Assembly (NCBI RefSeq): GCF_011170125.1
Contig: NZ_BLLN01000001.1
Span: 62,001-126,000 of the forward strand
Source: Streptomyces diastaticus subsp. diastaticus
GTDB taxonomy: Bacteria > Actinomycetota > Actinomycetes > Streptomycetales > Streptomycetaceae
Direction of reading: 5' to 3'
Length of the DNA stretch: 64,000 bases
In this document: positions 25,004 through 32,810 of the stretch, piece after piece
Numbering within the stretch: the first letter of the stretch is position 1
Layout of the letters: each line of letters starts with the position of its first letter
Notes under the pieces: generated by a model
The model's input: the letters and a program-made list of their open reading frames with translations, nothing else
What the model was told of the DNA's origin: nothing
The model's database searches: none
Position numbers and translations under genes: made by a program

Positions 25004-25923
25004 GCATCGCACCATCGCCCGCCCGCGAGGAGTCCGCTCCCCGCTCCGCCGACCCCGGGCCCGCGAAGCCGGGCCGCCGCCCGCGCCGCAGCGGGGCCGG
25101 GCGCCAGCTGCACGGCGGACGCATCACGTACGCCGTACTCGGCGTGGTGACCCTCGTCTCGCTGTTCCCGCTGGTGTGGACGGCCATCGCCGCCTCGCGG
25201 AACAACACGCGGCTGGCCGAGACGCCGCCGCCGTTCTGGTTCGGCGGGAACCTCTTCAAGAACCTGGAGATCGCCTGGACCGACGCCAACATGGGCTCGG
25301 CCCTGCTGAACACCCTGGTGGTGGCCGGCACGGTCTCCGTCGGCACGGTGCTCTTCTCCACCCTGGCCGGCTTCGCCTTCGCCAAGCTGCGGTTCCGGTT
25401 CAAGAACGCGCTGCTGCTGCTGGTGATCGGCACGATGATGGTGCCGCCCCAGCTCAGCGTCGTACCGCTGTACATGATGGTGGCGAAGCTGTCCTGGTCC
25501 GACCAGCTCCAGGCGGTCATCCTGCCGACCCTGGTCACCGCCTTCGGGGTCTTCTTCATGCGGCAGTACCTGCTCCAGGCGCTGCCCACCGAGATCATCG
25601 AGGCGGCCCGCGTGGACGGCGCCAACAGCCTGCGCGTGCTGTGGCACGTGGTCTTCCCGGCGGCCCGGCCCGCGATGGCGGTGCTCGGGATGCTGACCTT
25701 CGTGCAGTCCTGGAACGACTTCTTCTGGCCGATCATCGCGCTGACCCAGAACGGCAGCCCCACCGTGCAGGTGGCCCTCACCGGCCTCGGCCGGGGATAC
25801 ATCCCGGACCAGTCCGTGATCATGGCCGGCGCACTGCTCGGCACGCTGCCGCTGCTGATCGCCTTCGTGGTGTTCGGCAAGCAGATCGTCGGCGGCATCA
25901 TGCAGGGCGCGGTGAAGGGCTGA
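25000..25923 (+). CDS. cebG: CebG, ABC transporter permease
   Basis: 307 residues from ATG 25000 (GGGGAAAG upstream). A MalG-type permease: a ~40-residue basic N-terminus, then six membrane helices from ITYAVLGVVTLVSLFPLVWT; the EAA loop reads EAARVDGANSLRVLWHVVFP. Pairs with CebF. A slightly longer in-frame start (24973) would be inside cebF without a ribosome site, so ATG 25000, overlapping the cebF stop, is used. bglC follows after 83 bp. Confidence 0.94.
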   Translation: MSIAPSPAREESAPRSADPGPAKPGRRPRRSGAGRQLHGGRITYAVLGVVTLVSLFPLVWTAIAASRNNTRLAETPPPFWFGGNLFKNLEIAWTDANMGSALLNTLVVAGTVSVGTVLFSTLAGFAFAKLRFRFKNALLLLVIGTMMVPPQLSVVPLYMMVAKLSWSDQLQAVILPTLVTAFGVFFMRQYLLQALPTEIIEAARVDGANSLRVLWHVVFPAARPAMAVLGMLTFVQSWNDFFWPIIALTQNGSPTVQVALTGLGRGYIPDQSVIMAGALLGTLPLLIAFVVFGKQIVGGIMQGAVKG

Positions 25924-26006
25924 GCAGCCCTGTCCACGGGCGGCGGACCCGACCACCCGCCGCCCGCCCCGCCCTTCCCCCACCCAAGTGAGAACGGGAG
26001 TACGTC

Positions 26007-27512
26007 TTGACCTCAGTCCCCACCGCAGCCACCTCCACCACACCCGCCGACGGGGAGGTGCCCCGGGAGGCGGCCGCCCTGGCCCGGCAGGGCAGGTTCC
26101 CCACCGACTTCCTCTGGGGCGCGGCGACCGCCTCGTACCAGATCGAGGGGGCGGTGGCCGAGGACGGCCGGACGCCGTCGATCTGGGACACCTTCAGCCA
26201 CACCCCGGGGAAGACGGAGAACGGCGACACCGGTGACACGGCCGTCGACCACTACCACCGCAGCGCCGAGGACGTGGCGCTCATGGCGGGGCTCGGCCTC
26301 GGCACGTACCGTTTCTCCGTCTCCTGGTCCCGGGTGCAGCCGACCGGGCGCGGCCCCGCCGAGCGGCGCGGCCTGGACTTCTACCGGCGGCTCGTCGACG
26401 ACCTGCTGGCGCGCGGCATCCGGCCGATGGTGACGCTGTACCACTGGGACCTGCCGCAGGAGCTGGAGGACGCGGGCGGCTGGCCCGAGCGGGACACCGC
26501 CCACCGGTTCGCCGAGTACGCGGCCCTCGTCGGGGAGGCGCTCGGTGACCGGGTCGAGCTGTTCACCACGCTCAACGAGCCGTGGTGCAGCGCCTTCCTC
26601 GGGTACGGCTCCGGGGTGCACGCCCCCGGCCGCACCGACCCGGTCGACGCGCTGCGCGCCGCCCACCACCTCAACCTGGCGCACGGCCTGGGCGCACAGG
26701 CACTGCGCGCCTCGGTCCCGGCCGGGCGCACCCCGAGGATCGCGGTGAGCCTCAACCCGAGCGCGGTGCGGGCCCGTACGGCCGCGCCGGAGGACGAGGA
26801 CGCGCGCCGCCGCATCGACGCGCTGGCCAACCGGGTCTTCACCGGGCCGATGCTGCACGGCGCGTACCCGGAGGACCTCTTCGCGGACACCGCGCGGCTC
26901 ACCGACTGGTCCTTCGTCCAGGACGGCGACGCGCGAACGGCAGGCCAGCCGCTGGATCTGCTGGGCATCAACTACTACGCCCCGGCGATCGTCTCCGGCG
27001 GCCTGGTGGACGGGCCGCGCGACGACGGGCACGGGGCGAGCGCCCACTCGCCGTGGCCGGCCGCCGACGACGTCACCTTCCACCAGGCGCAGGGCGAACG
27101 GACCGCGATGGGCTGGGGCGTGGACCCGAGCGGCCTGTACGACCTGCTGATGAAGTACGCGGCCGAGGCGCCGGGCGTGCCGCTGCTGGTCACCGAGAAC
27201 GGCGCGGCCTACCCGGACGCGCCCGACGCCGAGGGGCGCTTCCACGACCCGGACCGCATCCGCTACCTGCACGGCCACCTCTCGGCGGTGCTGGACGCGA
27301 TCCGCGACGGCGCCGACGTGCGCGGCTACTACCTCTGGTCGCTGCTGGACAACTTTGAGTGGTCCTACGGCTACGGCAAGCGGTTCGGCGCGGTCCACGT
27401 GGACTACGACACGCAGGTGCGCACGCCCAGGTCCAGCGCCCACTGGTACGCGCGGGCGGCCCGCGACGGGGTGCTGCCGCCGGCGGACTTCCGCCCGGAG
27501 GACGCGGGCTGA
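26007..27512 (+). CDS. bglC: BglC, family 1 beta-glucosidase
   Basis: 501 residues beginning at a TTG codon (26007) behind CGGGAG. A GH1 enzyme that hydrolyses imported cellobiose/cellotriose to glucose in the cytoplasm; no signal peptide. Diagnostic motifs are [15 protein letters not shown] at the N-terminus, TLNEPW with the acid/base Glu191, INYYAP, and TENGAAY with the nucleophile Glu397, then [13 protein letters not shown] near the end. Gene order cebR-cebE-cebF-cebG-bglC is the standard Streptomyces arrangement. No separate CebR box is seen between cebG and bglC, so it probably depends on the operon promoter. Confidence 0.94.
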   Translation: MTSVPTAATSTTPADGEVPREAAALARQGRFPTDFLWGAATASYQIEGAVAEDGRTPSIWDTFSHTPGKTENGDTGDTAVDHYHRSAEDVALMAGLGLGTYRFSVSWSRVQPTGRGPAERRGLDFYRRLVDDLLARGIRPMVTLYHWDLPQELEDAGGWPERDTAHRFAEYAALVGEALGDRVELFTTLNEPWCSAFLGYGSGVHAPGRTDPVDALRAAHHLNLAHGLGAQALRASVPAGRTPRIAVSLNPSAVRARTAAPEDEDARRRIDALANRVFTGPMLHGAYPEDLFADTARLTDWSFVQDGDARTAGQPLDLLGINYYAPAIVSGGLVDGPRDDGHGASAHSPWPAADDVTFHQAQGERTAMGWGVDPSGLYDLLMKYAAEAPGVPLLVTENGAAYPDAPDAEGRFHDPDRIRYLHGHLSAVLDAIRDGADVRGYYLWSLLDNFEWSYGYGKRFGAVHVDYDTQVRTPRSSAHWYARAARDGVLPPADFRPEDAG

Positions 27513-27526
27513 CCGTCGCGGCGGCA

Positions 27527-27554
27527 GGGGCGGGCGGCGGCGCGGGCCCGCCCC
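27527..27554 (+). terminator. Hairpin terminator after bglC
   Basis: GGGGCGGGC (27527-27535) pairs with GCCCGCCCC (27546-27554) around a 10-nt G+C-rich loop, 15 bp after the stop codon. Confidence 0.6.
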
Positions 27555-27788
27555 GGGGCCTGTCGGACGATGCGCGTCGTCGCCCGGAGTGCGGCCCTCG
27601 CGGCGGCGGGGGCCGCGCTCCCGGCGTGCCGGGCGTGGAGCCTCGTACGGGATGTACCCGGCTCCGCGCCCGGTGCGGCGGGAGTGGGTGCACGGCGTCG
27701 CGAGGCAGGCGGGGACTGCCGGGCAGGCCCTTGCGCGCCACCGCTCGGCCCTTCGTGGCCACAGGCGCGTAGGCGCCCGGAACAAGGT

Positions 27789-27832
27789 CGTGCCCCGGCC
27801 GGGGTGGGGGGATGGTGCCCGGCCGGGGCACG
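27789..27832 (+). terminator. Strong orphan terminator hairpin
   Basis: A perfect 15-bp stem (27789-27803 with 27818-27832; arms contain TGCCCCGGCCGGG and its complement) with a 14-nt loop is followed by TTCTTTCC. It is oriented rightward but sits 277 bp past the bglC stop, beyond that gene's own terminator. Confidence 0.72.
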
Positions 27833-28102
27833 TTCTTTCCTGTGGGGGGAGTGGTGCTCCGGATCCCGTGGGGTACCGCCCGTGTACCCCGGGTGAGCGC
27901 CGGGATGCCTGGACGGGCGGAACTTTCTTCGCCCGGGTCCGCGCGGGGCCGCGCGGCCTGGGCGGGGCCGGAGTCGTGGCTGGTGGTCGTGGGTGCGGGC
28001 AGATGTGGTGGACGTCCGTGGGCCGGCGGTGGGGCGCCGACGAGGAAGACGTTAGCCGCCGGACGCCTCGCGAAACGGACGGACCGGACAGGCGGTCCGG
28101 TT

Positions 28103-28120
28103 CTTAAGGTTCTCTTGAGG
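28103..28120. promoter_or_regulatory. Direct repeat CTTAAGG/CTTGAGG with 11-bp period
   Basis: CTTAAGG (28103-28109) and CTTGAGG (28114-28120) are separated by TTCT, so their starts are 11 bp apart. Head-to-tail half-sites one helical turn apart are the classic target of OmpR/PhoB-type response regulators, and such a regulator gene lies at 29567-30256. The site is just past the kinase 3' end, an odd place for a promoter. Confidence 0.45.
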
Positions 28121-28136
28121 TGGCACTCGGACGCCG

Positions 28137-29570
28137 TTAAGAGGAATGGGGAACTCCGTGCCGCGCGGGGCGTCCCCTCCGCGTCTCGCGCCGCCTGGCC
28201 CGGCGCTCCGCCGGTACCGGGCCCTCCCCGGTGTGCCGGAGCTGGAGCCAGAGCCGGACCTCGGTGCCGCCCAGCACCGAGCGGCCGATCCGTACGTCCC
28301 CGCCGGTCGACTCGGCGAGGCGGCGCGCGATGTCCAGGCCGAGCCCGGTCGAGCCGACGCCCGCGGGTGCGCCGCCCGCCCCGTCCCGGCCGCGGGTCAG
28401 CGCCGCCTCGGGATCCGCGATGCCGGGGCCCGCGTCGGAGACGAGCACGATCACCGAGTGCGTGTCCTCACCGCCGTCGTGCAGGTCGACCGCGAAGGGG
28501 GTACCCACCGGGGTGTGCCGGAAGACGTTGCCGAGCAGCGCGTCCAGGGCAGCCGCCAGGTCGCCCCGGGCCACCGGGATGCGTACCGGCCGGTCCACGC
28601 CCGCGACCCGGGCGGTGCGGCCCTCGTCCTCGGCCAGCGCCGACCAGAACTCCATCCGCTCCCGGACCACCTCCGCCGCGTCGCACCCCGCGCCGGAGCC
28701 GTCGGCCTGGGTGCGGGGCTTCTGTTCGCGGGCGGTGCGGATGATGGCGTCCACCTCGCACTCCAGTTGCTCGACGGCGGCCCGGGTCTGCTCGGCGGCC
28801 GGCCCCTCGCCGAGGGAGGCGGCGTTGAGGCGGAGCACGGTCAGCGGGGTCCGCAGGCGGTGCGAGAGGTCGGCCGCCAGTTCCCGTTCGTTGGCGAGGA
28901 GTTCGACCACCTGGTCGGCCATGGAGTTGAACGCCACCGCCGCCTGCCGCAGTTCGGCCGGGCCCTCCTCGGGGACCCGCACGCCGAGCGACCCCTCGCC
29001 GAGGGCGTGCGCGGCACCGGCCAGCCGCCGGGCGGGCCCCACCATGCGTACCCCGAGCCGGTCGGCGACCGCGACCGAGCCGATGACCAGGGCGACGGCC
29101 ACCCCGGCCAGCGTCAGCCAGGCGGCGGCGACGCCCCGGTCGGCCTCGGCCTCGGGGACGTAGACCTCGACCACCGCGGTGCGCGAGCCGCTGAGCGCCG
29201 TCGGCTGGAGGAGGAGCTGACCGCCCGGGGTGGCGGTGGTGACGGCGCGGGCCAGGCGGCGGGTAGAGGCCAGGTCGCGGGAGGAGGCGCGGGCGGTGCC
29301 CACGGTCAGCGCCGGGCGGTCGCCGTCGGCGGGGACGTGCACCGCCATCCGGCCCTCGGCCCCGGCGGTGGTGAACTGCACGGCCCGCTCCAGGGCGGCC
29401 CGTTCGGTGGTGACCGACAGGGCCGGGCCGAGCGCCGCCGCCTGTCGCTCGGCGTGCGAGACGGCGCGGTCGCGGGCCGTCTCGCGGACCACCAGGCCGA
29501 GCGGCACGGCGAAGGCCACCACCACCATCGCGGTGACCGCCAGGCACACCTTCACCAGCGCCCATCTCAC
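28137..29570 (-). CDS. Sensor histidine kinase
   Basis: 477 residues from GTG 29570, whose first base overlaps the response-regulator stop (GTGA). Membrane sensor with helix 1 at about residues 7-27, a ~120-residue extracytoplasmic domain, helix 2 at about 148-168, a HAMP linker (RLAGAAHALGEGSLGVRVPEEGPAELRQAAVAFNSMA region), a HisKA dimerisation domain with the phospho-acceptor His237 (DLSHRLRTPL) and a HATPase_c domain (LLGNVFRHTP, DAGPGI, GLGLDIARRLAESTGG). The basic C-terminal tail of ~35 residues is unusual but may be disordered. The signal is unknown. Cognate partner: the OmpR-type regulator just upstream. Confidence 0.92.
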   Translation of the reverse strand: MRWALVKVCLAVTAMVVVAFAVPLGLVVRETARDRAVSHAERQAAALGPALSVTTERAALERAVQFTTAGAEGRMAVHVPADGDRPALTVGTARASSRDLASTRRLARAVTTATPGGQLLLQPTALSGSRTAVVEVYVPEAEADRGVAAAWLTLAGVAVALVIGSVAVADRLGVRMVGPARRLAGAAHALGEGSLGVRVPEEGPAELRQAAVAFNSMADQVVELLANERELAADLSHRLRTPLTVLRLNAASLGEGPAAEQTRAAVEQLECEVDAIIRTAREQKPRTQADGSGAGCDAAEVVRERMEFWSALAEDEGRTARVAGVDRPVRIPVARGDLAAALDALLGNVFRHTPVGTPFAVDLHDGGEDTHSVIVLVSDAGPGIADPEAALTRGRDGAGGAPAGVGSTGLGLDIARRLAESTGGDVRIGRSVLGGTEVRLWLQLRHTGEGPVPAERRARRRETRRGRPARHGVPHSS

Positions 29571-30256
29571 GCCGGTGGCTCCAGCTTCACGCCCACCCCG
29601 CGCAGGGTGTGCAGGTAGCGGGGGGCGGCGGCGGTCTCGCCCAGTTTGCGGCGGAGCCAGGAGAGGTGGACGTCGATGGTCTGGTCGTCGCCGTAGCTCT
29701 GCTGCCAGACCTCGGCGAGGAGTTCCTTGCGGGGGACGACGACGCCGGGGCGCCCGGCCAGGTAGGCGAGAAGGTCGAACTCGCGGCGTGTCAGGTCCAG
29801 GGGCACGGCGTCGAGTTCGGCCTGGCGGCGCAGCGGGTCGACGGCGAGCCCGCCGACCCGCAGGACGCGGTCGGGCGGCGCCTCGGGACCGGCGAGGCGA
29901 GCGCGGCGCAGCACGGCGGCGATCCGGGCGGAGAGATGGGCGACGGAGAAGGGCTTGGTGAGGTAGTCGTCCGCGCCGTCGTTGAGGAGCCGGACGATCT
30001 CGTTCTCGTCGTCGCGCGCGGTGGCGACGATGACCGGGACGTCGGTGATCGACCGGAGCATCTTCAGCGCCTCGGCACCGTCGAGATCGGGCAGCCCCAG
30101 GTCGAGGACGACCACGTCGTACCGGTGGTGGGCGACCTCGCGCAGCGCTTCGAGCGCCGTGCCGACGCTGCGTACGGTGTGGGACGCCTCGGTGAGATGG
30201 CGGATCAGCGCCGAGCGGACGAACTGGTCGTCCTCGACCACGAGCACATGGGGCAT
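29567..30256 (-). CDS. OmpR/PhoB-type response regulator
   Basis: 229 residues from ATG 30256. The receiver domain has acidic pocket D9/D10, phospho-acceptor Asp52 (VLDLGLPDLDG) and switch Lys101 (YLTKPF). The C-terminal winged helix (LTRREFDLLAYLAGRPGVVVPRKELLAEVW, then TIDVHLSWLRRKLGE) is the OmpR DNA-binding type, expected to bind head-to-tail repeats spaced about 11 bp. It is followed by its kinase with a 4-bp GTGA overlap, so the pair is translated together. An in-frame extension to 30451 lacks homology. Confidence 0.94.
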   Translation of the reverse strand: MPHVLVVEDDQFVRSALIRHLTEASHTVRSVGTALEALREVAHHRYDVVVLDLGLPDLDGAEALKMLRSITDVPVIVATARDDENEIVRLLNDGADDYLTKPFSVAHLSARIAAVLRRARLAGPEAPPDRVLRVGGLAVDPLRRQAELDAVPLDLTRREFDLLAYLAGRPGVVVPRKELLAEVWQQSYGDDQTIDVHLSWLRRKLGETAAAPRYLHTLRGVGVKLEPPA

Positions 30257-30353
30257 GGGCGGCACCGTACGCCATACGGGGGAAGCGGAAGGCGCGGACT
30301 TGACGAGGTGCGCGGGGCGACAACGAGGCGGCGGCCGCGGGAGGATGGCGCCC

Positions 30354-30908
30354 ATGCGGAGGGGAGTGCTGCACGCTCTGGCGTGGACGGCGGCGACCGG
30401 GGCGGCGGTCGCGGTGTCCTGGTTCGGCGTGCACACCGTCCTCTCCGGCACGGTCTACGACCGGCCGCGCGCCCTGCCGCTGACCGAGGTCGCCCCCGAG
30501 CCGCAGGCGGCCTCCACCCACCGCCCCAAGCCGAGCCCCTCCCCCACGCCGACCCCGAGCCGCACACCTCCCTCCCCCACGCCCGCCCCCCCGAGCCGCC
30601 CCGCCACCCCGACGCCCGAGCCCCCGCCGCCGTCCCCCGAACCCCCGCCCGCCGAACCGGCGGACGACCCGGCCACCGGCGTCAAGGGCTACACCGTGGC
30701 GGGCGGTCAGGTCGTCCTCGACATCGGCCCGGACTCCGCCGACTTCGTCTCGGCGACCCCGTCCCCCGGCTGGACGATGCAGGTGTGGACCCGCGAGGAG
30801 AGCGGGGGCTCCTGGATCCGCGTCACCTTCACCCACGGCGAGAGGAGTTCCTCCGTCTTCTGCTCCTGGAACGGGTACCCCCCACGGGTGGACATCGACG
30901 AACAGTGA
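30354..30908 (+). CDS. Membrane-anchored secreted protein with Pro-rich linker
   Basis: 184 residues from ATG 30354 (GGGAGG 9 bp upstream). An N-terminal hydrophobic helix (residues 6-30, ALAWTAATGAAVAVSWFGVHTVL) serves as signal anchor. Residues about 50-105 are a Pro/Ser/Thr repeat linker that would span the cell wall. The C-terminal 75 residues form a small beta domain (GGQVVLDIGPDSADFVSATPSPGWTMQVW, WIRVTFTHG, VFCSWNGYPP) without known catalytic motif. It diverges from the two-component genes, 97 bp away, and could be a target or accessory sensor of that system. Function unknown. Confidence 0.75.
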   Translation: MRRGVLHALAWTAATGAAVAVSWFGVHTVLSGTVYDRPRALPLTEVAPEPQAASTHRPKPSPSPTPTPSRTPPSPTPAPPSRPATPTPEPPPPSPEPPPAEPADDPATGVKGYTVAGGQVVLDIGPDSADFVSATPSPGWTMQVWTREESGGSWIRVTFTHGERSSSVFCSWNGYPPRVDIDEQ

Positions 30909-31001
30909 GCCCCATCCGGCCCGCCCGACGGAGCCGGCCCGACCATCCACAGCCTGGCCGGCCGTCTCCCGAGCCTCCACAGCCTGGTCGCGCCACCCAC
31001 C

Positions 31002-31159
31002 GCCCGGCCGGTGCTTGAGGCCATCTCTGACCGGCACGGTCGACGGAACCGAAAGCCCCGTCTGAGCCCGGCCGGCCACCCACCGCCGGCCGGTGCTTGA
31101 GGCCGACCCCCAGCCCGGCCGGCGTGGGAGGCCGACCAAGCCCGGCCGGCGTGGGAGGC
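31002..31159. repeat. Four imperfect copies of a CCGGCCGG-GAGGCC intergenic repeat
   Basis: Units of the form CGGCCGGTGCTTGAGGCC occur at about 31004-31022, 31086-31103, 31114-31132 and 31141-31159, the last two reading CCGGCCGGCGTGGGAGGCC. The 285-bp gap between the secreted protein gene and the synthase-like gene is mostly made of these. Similar GGCG(T/C)TTGAGG units are common between streptomycete genes. No coding frame is supported. Confidence 0.7.
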
Positions 31160-31193
31160 CCCCCGCCGCACCCTGGCCGGAGCAGCGCCCCAC

Positions 31194-32096
31194 TCAGTCG
31201 AAGGCCCCGGCCGGCGGCACCGGCGATGCCTTGGCCACGGCGTCGGAGACCGCCCCCGCACCCCCGGTGAAGTCCCGCAACCCGCGCCCGTGCTCCACGC
31301 GCCCGGGATGCGGGTCCCCCGCCACCCTCCGGGTGAACTCCCCCACGGGCAACGGCTGCCCCGCGGCCACGAGCACCGCGTTCCCGAAGCGCTTGCCGCG
31401 CCACACCACGGGATCGGCGGCGAGCGCCAGTTCGGGGAAGACGGCGGCGGCGGTGGCGACCTGCCCGCGCAGATGGGCCAGGGGCGGCCCGTCGGCGAGG
31501 TTGGCCGTGAACCAGCCCCCGGCCGCGAGCACCCGCCGCACCTCCGTGAGGAATTCCGTACTGGTGAGGTGCGCCGGGGTGCGGGCCCCGCTGAAGACGT
31601 CGGCGACGACGAGGTCCGCCCACCCGTCGGCGATCCGCCCGAGCCCTTCGCGGGCGTCCTGCTCCCGGACCTTGATCCGGGCCTGCGGGTCGACGGGGAG
31701 GGCCCGGCGGACCAGCCGCACGAGGGCCGCGTCCTTCTCGATCACCTGCTGGGTGGCGCGTGGCCGGGTCGCCGCCGTGTACCGGGCGAGGGTCAGGGCT
31801 CCCCCGCCGAGGTGCAGCACACGCAGGGGGCGTCCGGCGGGCGCGGCCAGGTCGATGAGGTGGCCGAGCCGGCGCTGGTAGGGGAAGGCCAGGTGGGCGG
31901 GGTCGGCGAGGTCGACGTGCGACTGCGGCGCCCCGTCGATCAGCAGCGTCCAGCCCTCGGGCCGCTCGGGGTCGGGCCGGAGTTCCGCGGTGCCGCCGTC
32001 GACGGGCTCGACCAGGGAATCCCGGCCGCCGCGCCGCCGCCCCTCGCCCCGGTCACGCCCCCGGTCGCGGTCCTTGCCCGCCCTGCCTCGTGCCAT
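31194..32096 (-). CDS. Spermidine synthase-like methyltransferase-fold protein
   Basis: 300 residues from ATG 32096. After a ~25-residue basic tail (MARGRAGKDRDRGRDRGEG) it has the SpeE/polyamine synthase Rossmann fold: VLHLGGGALTLARY (nucleotide loop), EKDAALVRLVRRALPV (acidic ribose-binding residue), KVREQDAREGL and DLVVADVFSG. The protein lacks a convincing polyamine-synthase gate motif with the double Asp, so the true substrate is uncertain. In actinobacteria such proteins are annotated fused MFS/spermidine synthase or SAM-dependent methyltransferase-like. No membrane segments are present here. Gene order upstream: a small unknown gene 57 bp away in the same direction. Confidence 0.8.
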   Translation of the reverse strand: MARGRAGKDRDRGRDRGEGRRRGGRDSLVEPVDGGTAELRPDPERPEGWTLLIDGAPQSHVDLADPAHLAFPYQRRLGHLIDLAAPAGRPLRVLHLGGGALTLARYTAATRPRATQQVIEKDAALVRLVRRALPVDPQARIKVREQDAREGLGRIADGWADLVVADVFSGARTPAHLTSTEFLTEVRRVLAAGGWFTANLADGPPLAHLRGQVATAAAVFPELALAADPVVWRGKRFGNAVLVAAGQPLPVGEFTRRVAGDPHPGRVEHGRGLRDFTGGAGAVSDAVAKASPVPPAGAFD

Positions 32097-32153
32097 GGCC
32101 CCATTCTGCGGGGGCCGGTCCCGGCAGGCGCGGGCGGGCCGGGCGGAGCGCGG

Positions 32154-32558
32154 TCAGCGACGCCGGTCGGCGGCGGCGATGAGCCGGGCCGCCTCGTCCA
32201 GGGCCGCCCGGAGCCTCGCGGGATCGGTGACGGCCCCGCCCTCGCCGGGCGGCAGCAGCCAGCCGGTCCCGGCGACGGCGGGCGCCCCGCCGGGACGGCG
32301 CCCGGCGGTCGTGCAGGCGCTGCCCGCCATGTCCCACCGTTCGGCGGTGCCGGGGGGCACCAGGAAGCCGAGGGTGTCGCAGCGGCCGACGAGCAGGACG
32401 GGTCCGACGGCCGGCTCGGTGCACCGGCGGAGGATGTCGACCGCCTCCAGCCCCTGACGGGCGGGGACGGTGACCAGGTCGCAGGGCCGACGGTCGTCGC
32501 GCCGGCCGTCCGGCGCGGGCGTCCGGGGGGCGTGGGTGTGCGTTCCGGCGTCCAACAA
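32154..32558 (-). CDS. Small conserved streptomycete protein, unknown function
   Basis: 134 residues. The start is taken as TTG at 32558 because an ideal AGGAGGG (32571-32565 on the minus strand) lies 6 nt upstream; ATG at 32627 would place this ribosome site inside the gene. The protein has a Pro/Arg N-terminus then LEAVDILRRCTEPAVGPVLLVGRCDTLGFLVPPGTAERWDMAGSACTT and a terminal GWLLPPGEGGAVTDPARLRAALDEAARLI. The GFLVPPGTAxxWD and WLLPP blocks recur in small Streptomyces proteins often encoded divergently from an XRE-type regulator, as here (32811). Some resemblance to primase-polymerase N-terminal sequences is only superficial. Confidence 0.7.
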   Translation of the reverse strand: MLDAGTHTHAPRTPAPDGRRDDRRPCDLVTVPARQGLEAVDILRRCTEPAVGPVLLVGRCDTLGFLVPPGTAERWDMAGSACTTAGRRPGGAPAVAGTGWLLPPGEGGAVTDPARLRAALDEAARLIAAADRRR

Positions 32559-32680
32559 GGGAATCCCTCCTCGCGGGAAGCGGCCGCTTCGCTCCCCTCC
32601 GGGAGAACCAACGCCCCGGAGCGTCAACGGCTACGGCACCGGTTGGCCGCAAAGGATGGCACTTCATGGCAGATCGCGGG

Positions 32681-32692
32681 AGGGATATCCCT
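32681..32692. promoter_or_regulatory. 12-bp palindrome AGGGATATCCCT in a divergent promoter
   Basis: A perfect 12-bp dyad in the 252-bp region between the small gene starting at 32558 (leftward) and the TPR regulator starting at 32811 (rightward). The surrounding ~40 bp are relatively A+T-rich (CTTTTGTAGTCAAA). A related AGGGATTCCCT lies at the start of the leftward gene. Probable operator; the binding protein is unknown. Confidence 0.45.
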
Positions 32693-32810
32693 TTTGTAGT
32701 CAAACCCTGCGTGCCCGTCCGGTCACAGAAGGTACGTTGCTGCTCCGTCGGAACACGGTCCGCAGCCGGCGGTCACCGTTCCGGCGTGATCCGCAGGAGA
32801 GGGGTCGGCC

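Larger units (their letters stand above)
27555..28136. other. About 580-bp convergent intergenic region
   Basis: Between the bglC terminator and the 3' end of the leftward histidine-kinase gene. It contains a second strong terminator (27789-27832), a short hairpin ACCGGAC/GTCCGGT (28083-28101) and an 11-bp-period direct repeat (28103-28120). A frame from 27570 begins like a signal peptide (MRVVARSAALAAAGAALPAC), but it runs through the second terminator and then loses any protein-like character, so no gene is called. Confidence 0.5.

Noticed and set aside
27570..27896. Short frame beginning like a lipoprotein signal (MRVVARSAALAAAGAALPAC)
   Set aside because: It has no ribosome site, becomes Arg/Pro/Gly-rich and reads through a strong terminator hairpin; not gene-like.
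28146..29618. Long plus-strand frame opposite the histidine kinase
   Set aside because: Antisense shadow; the kinase on the minus strand has intact H-box and ATP-binding motifs.
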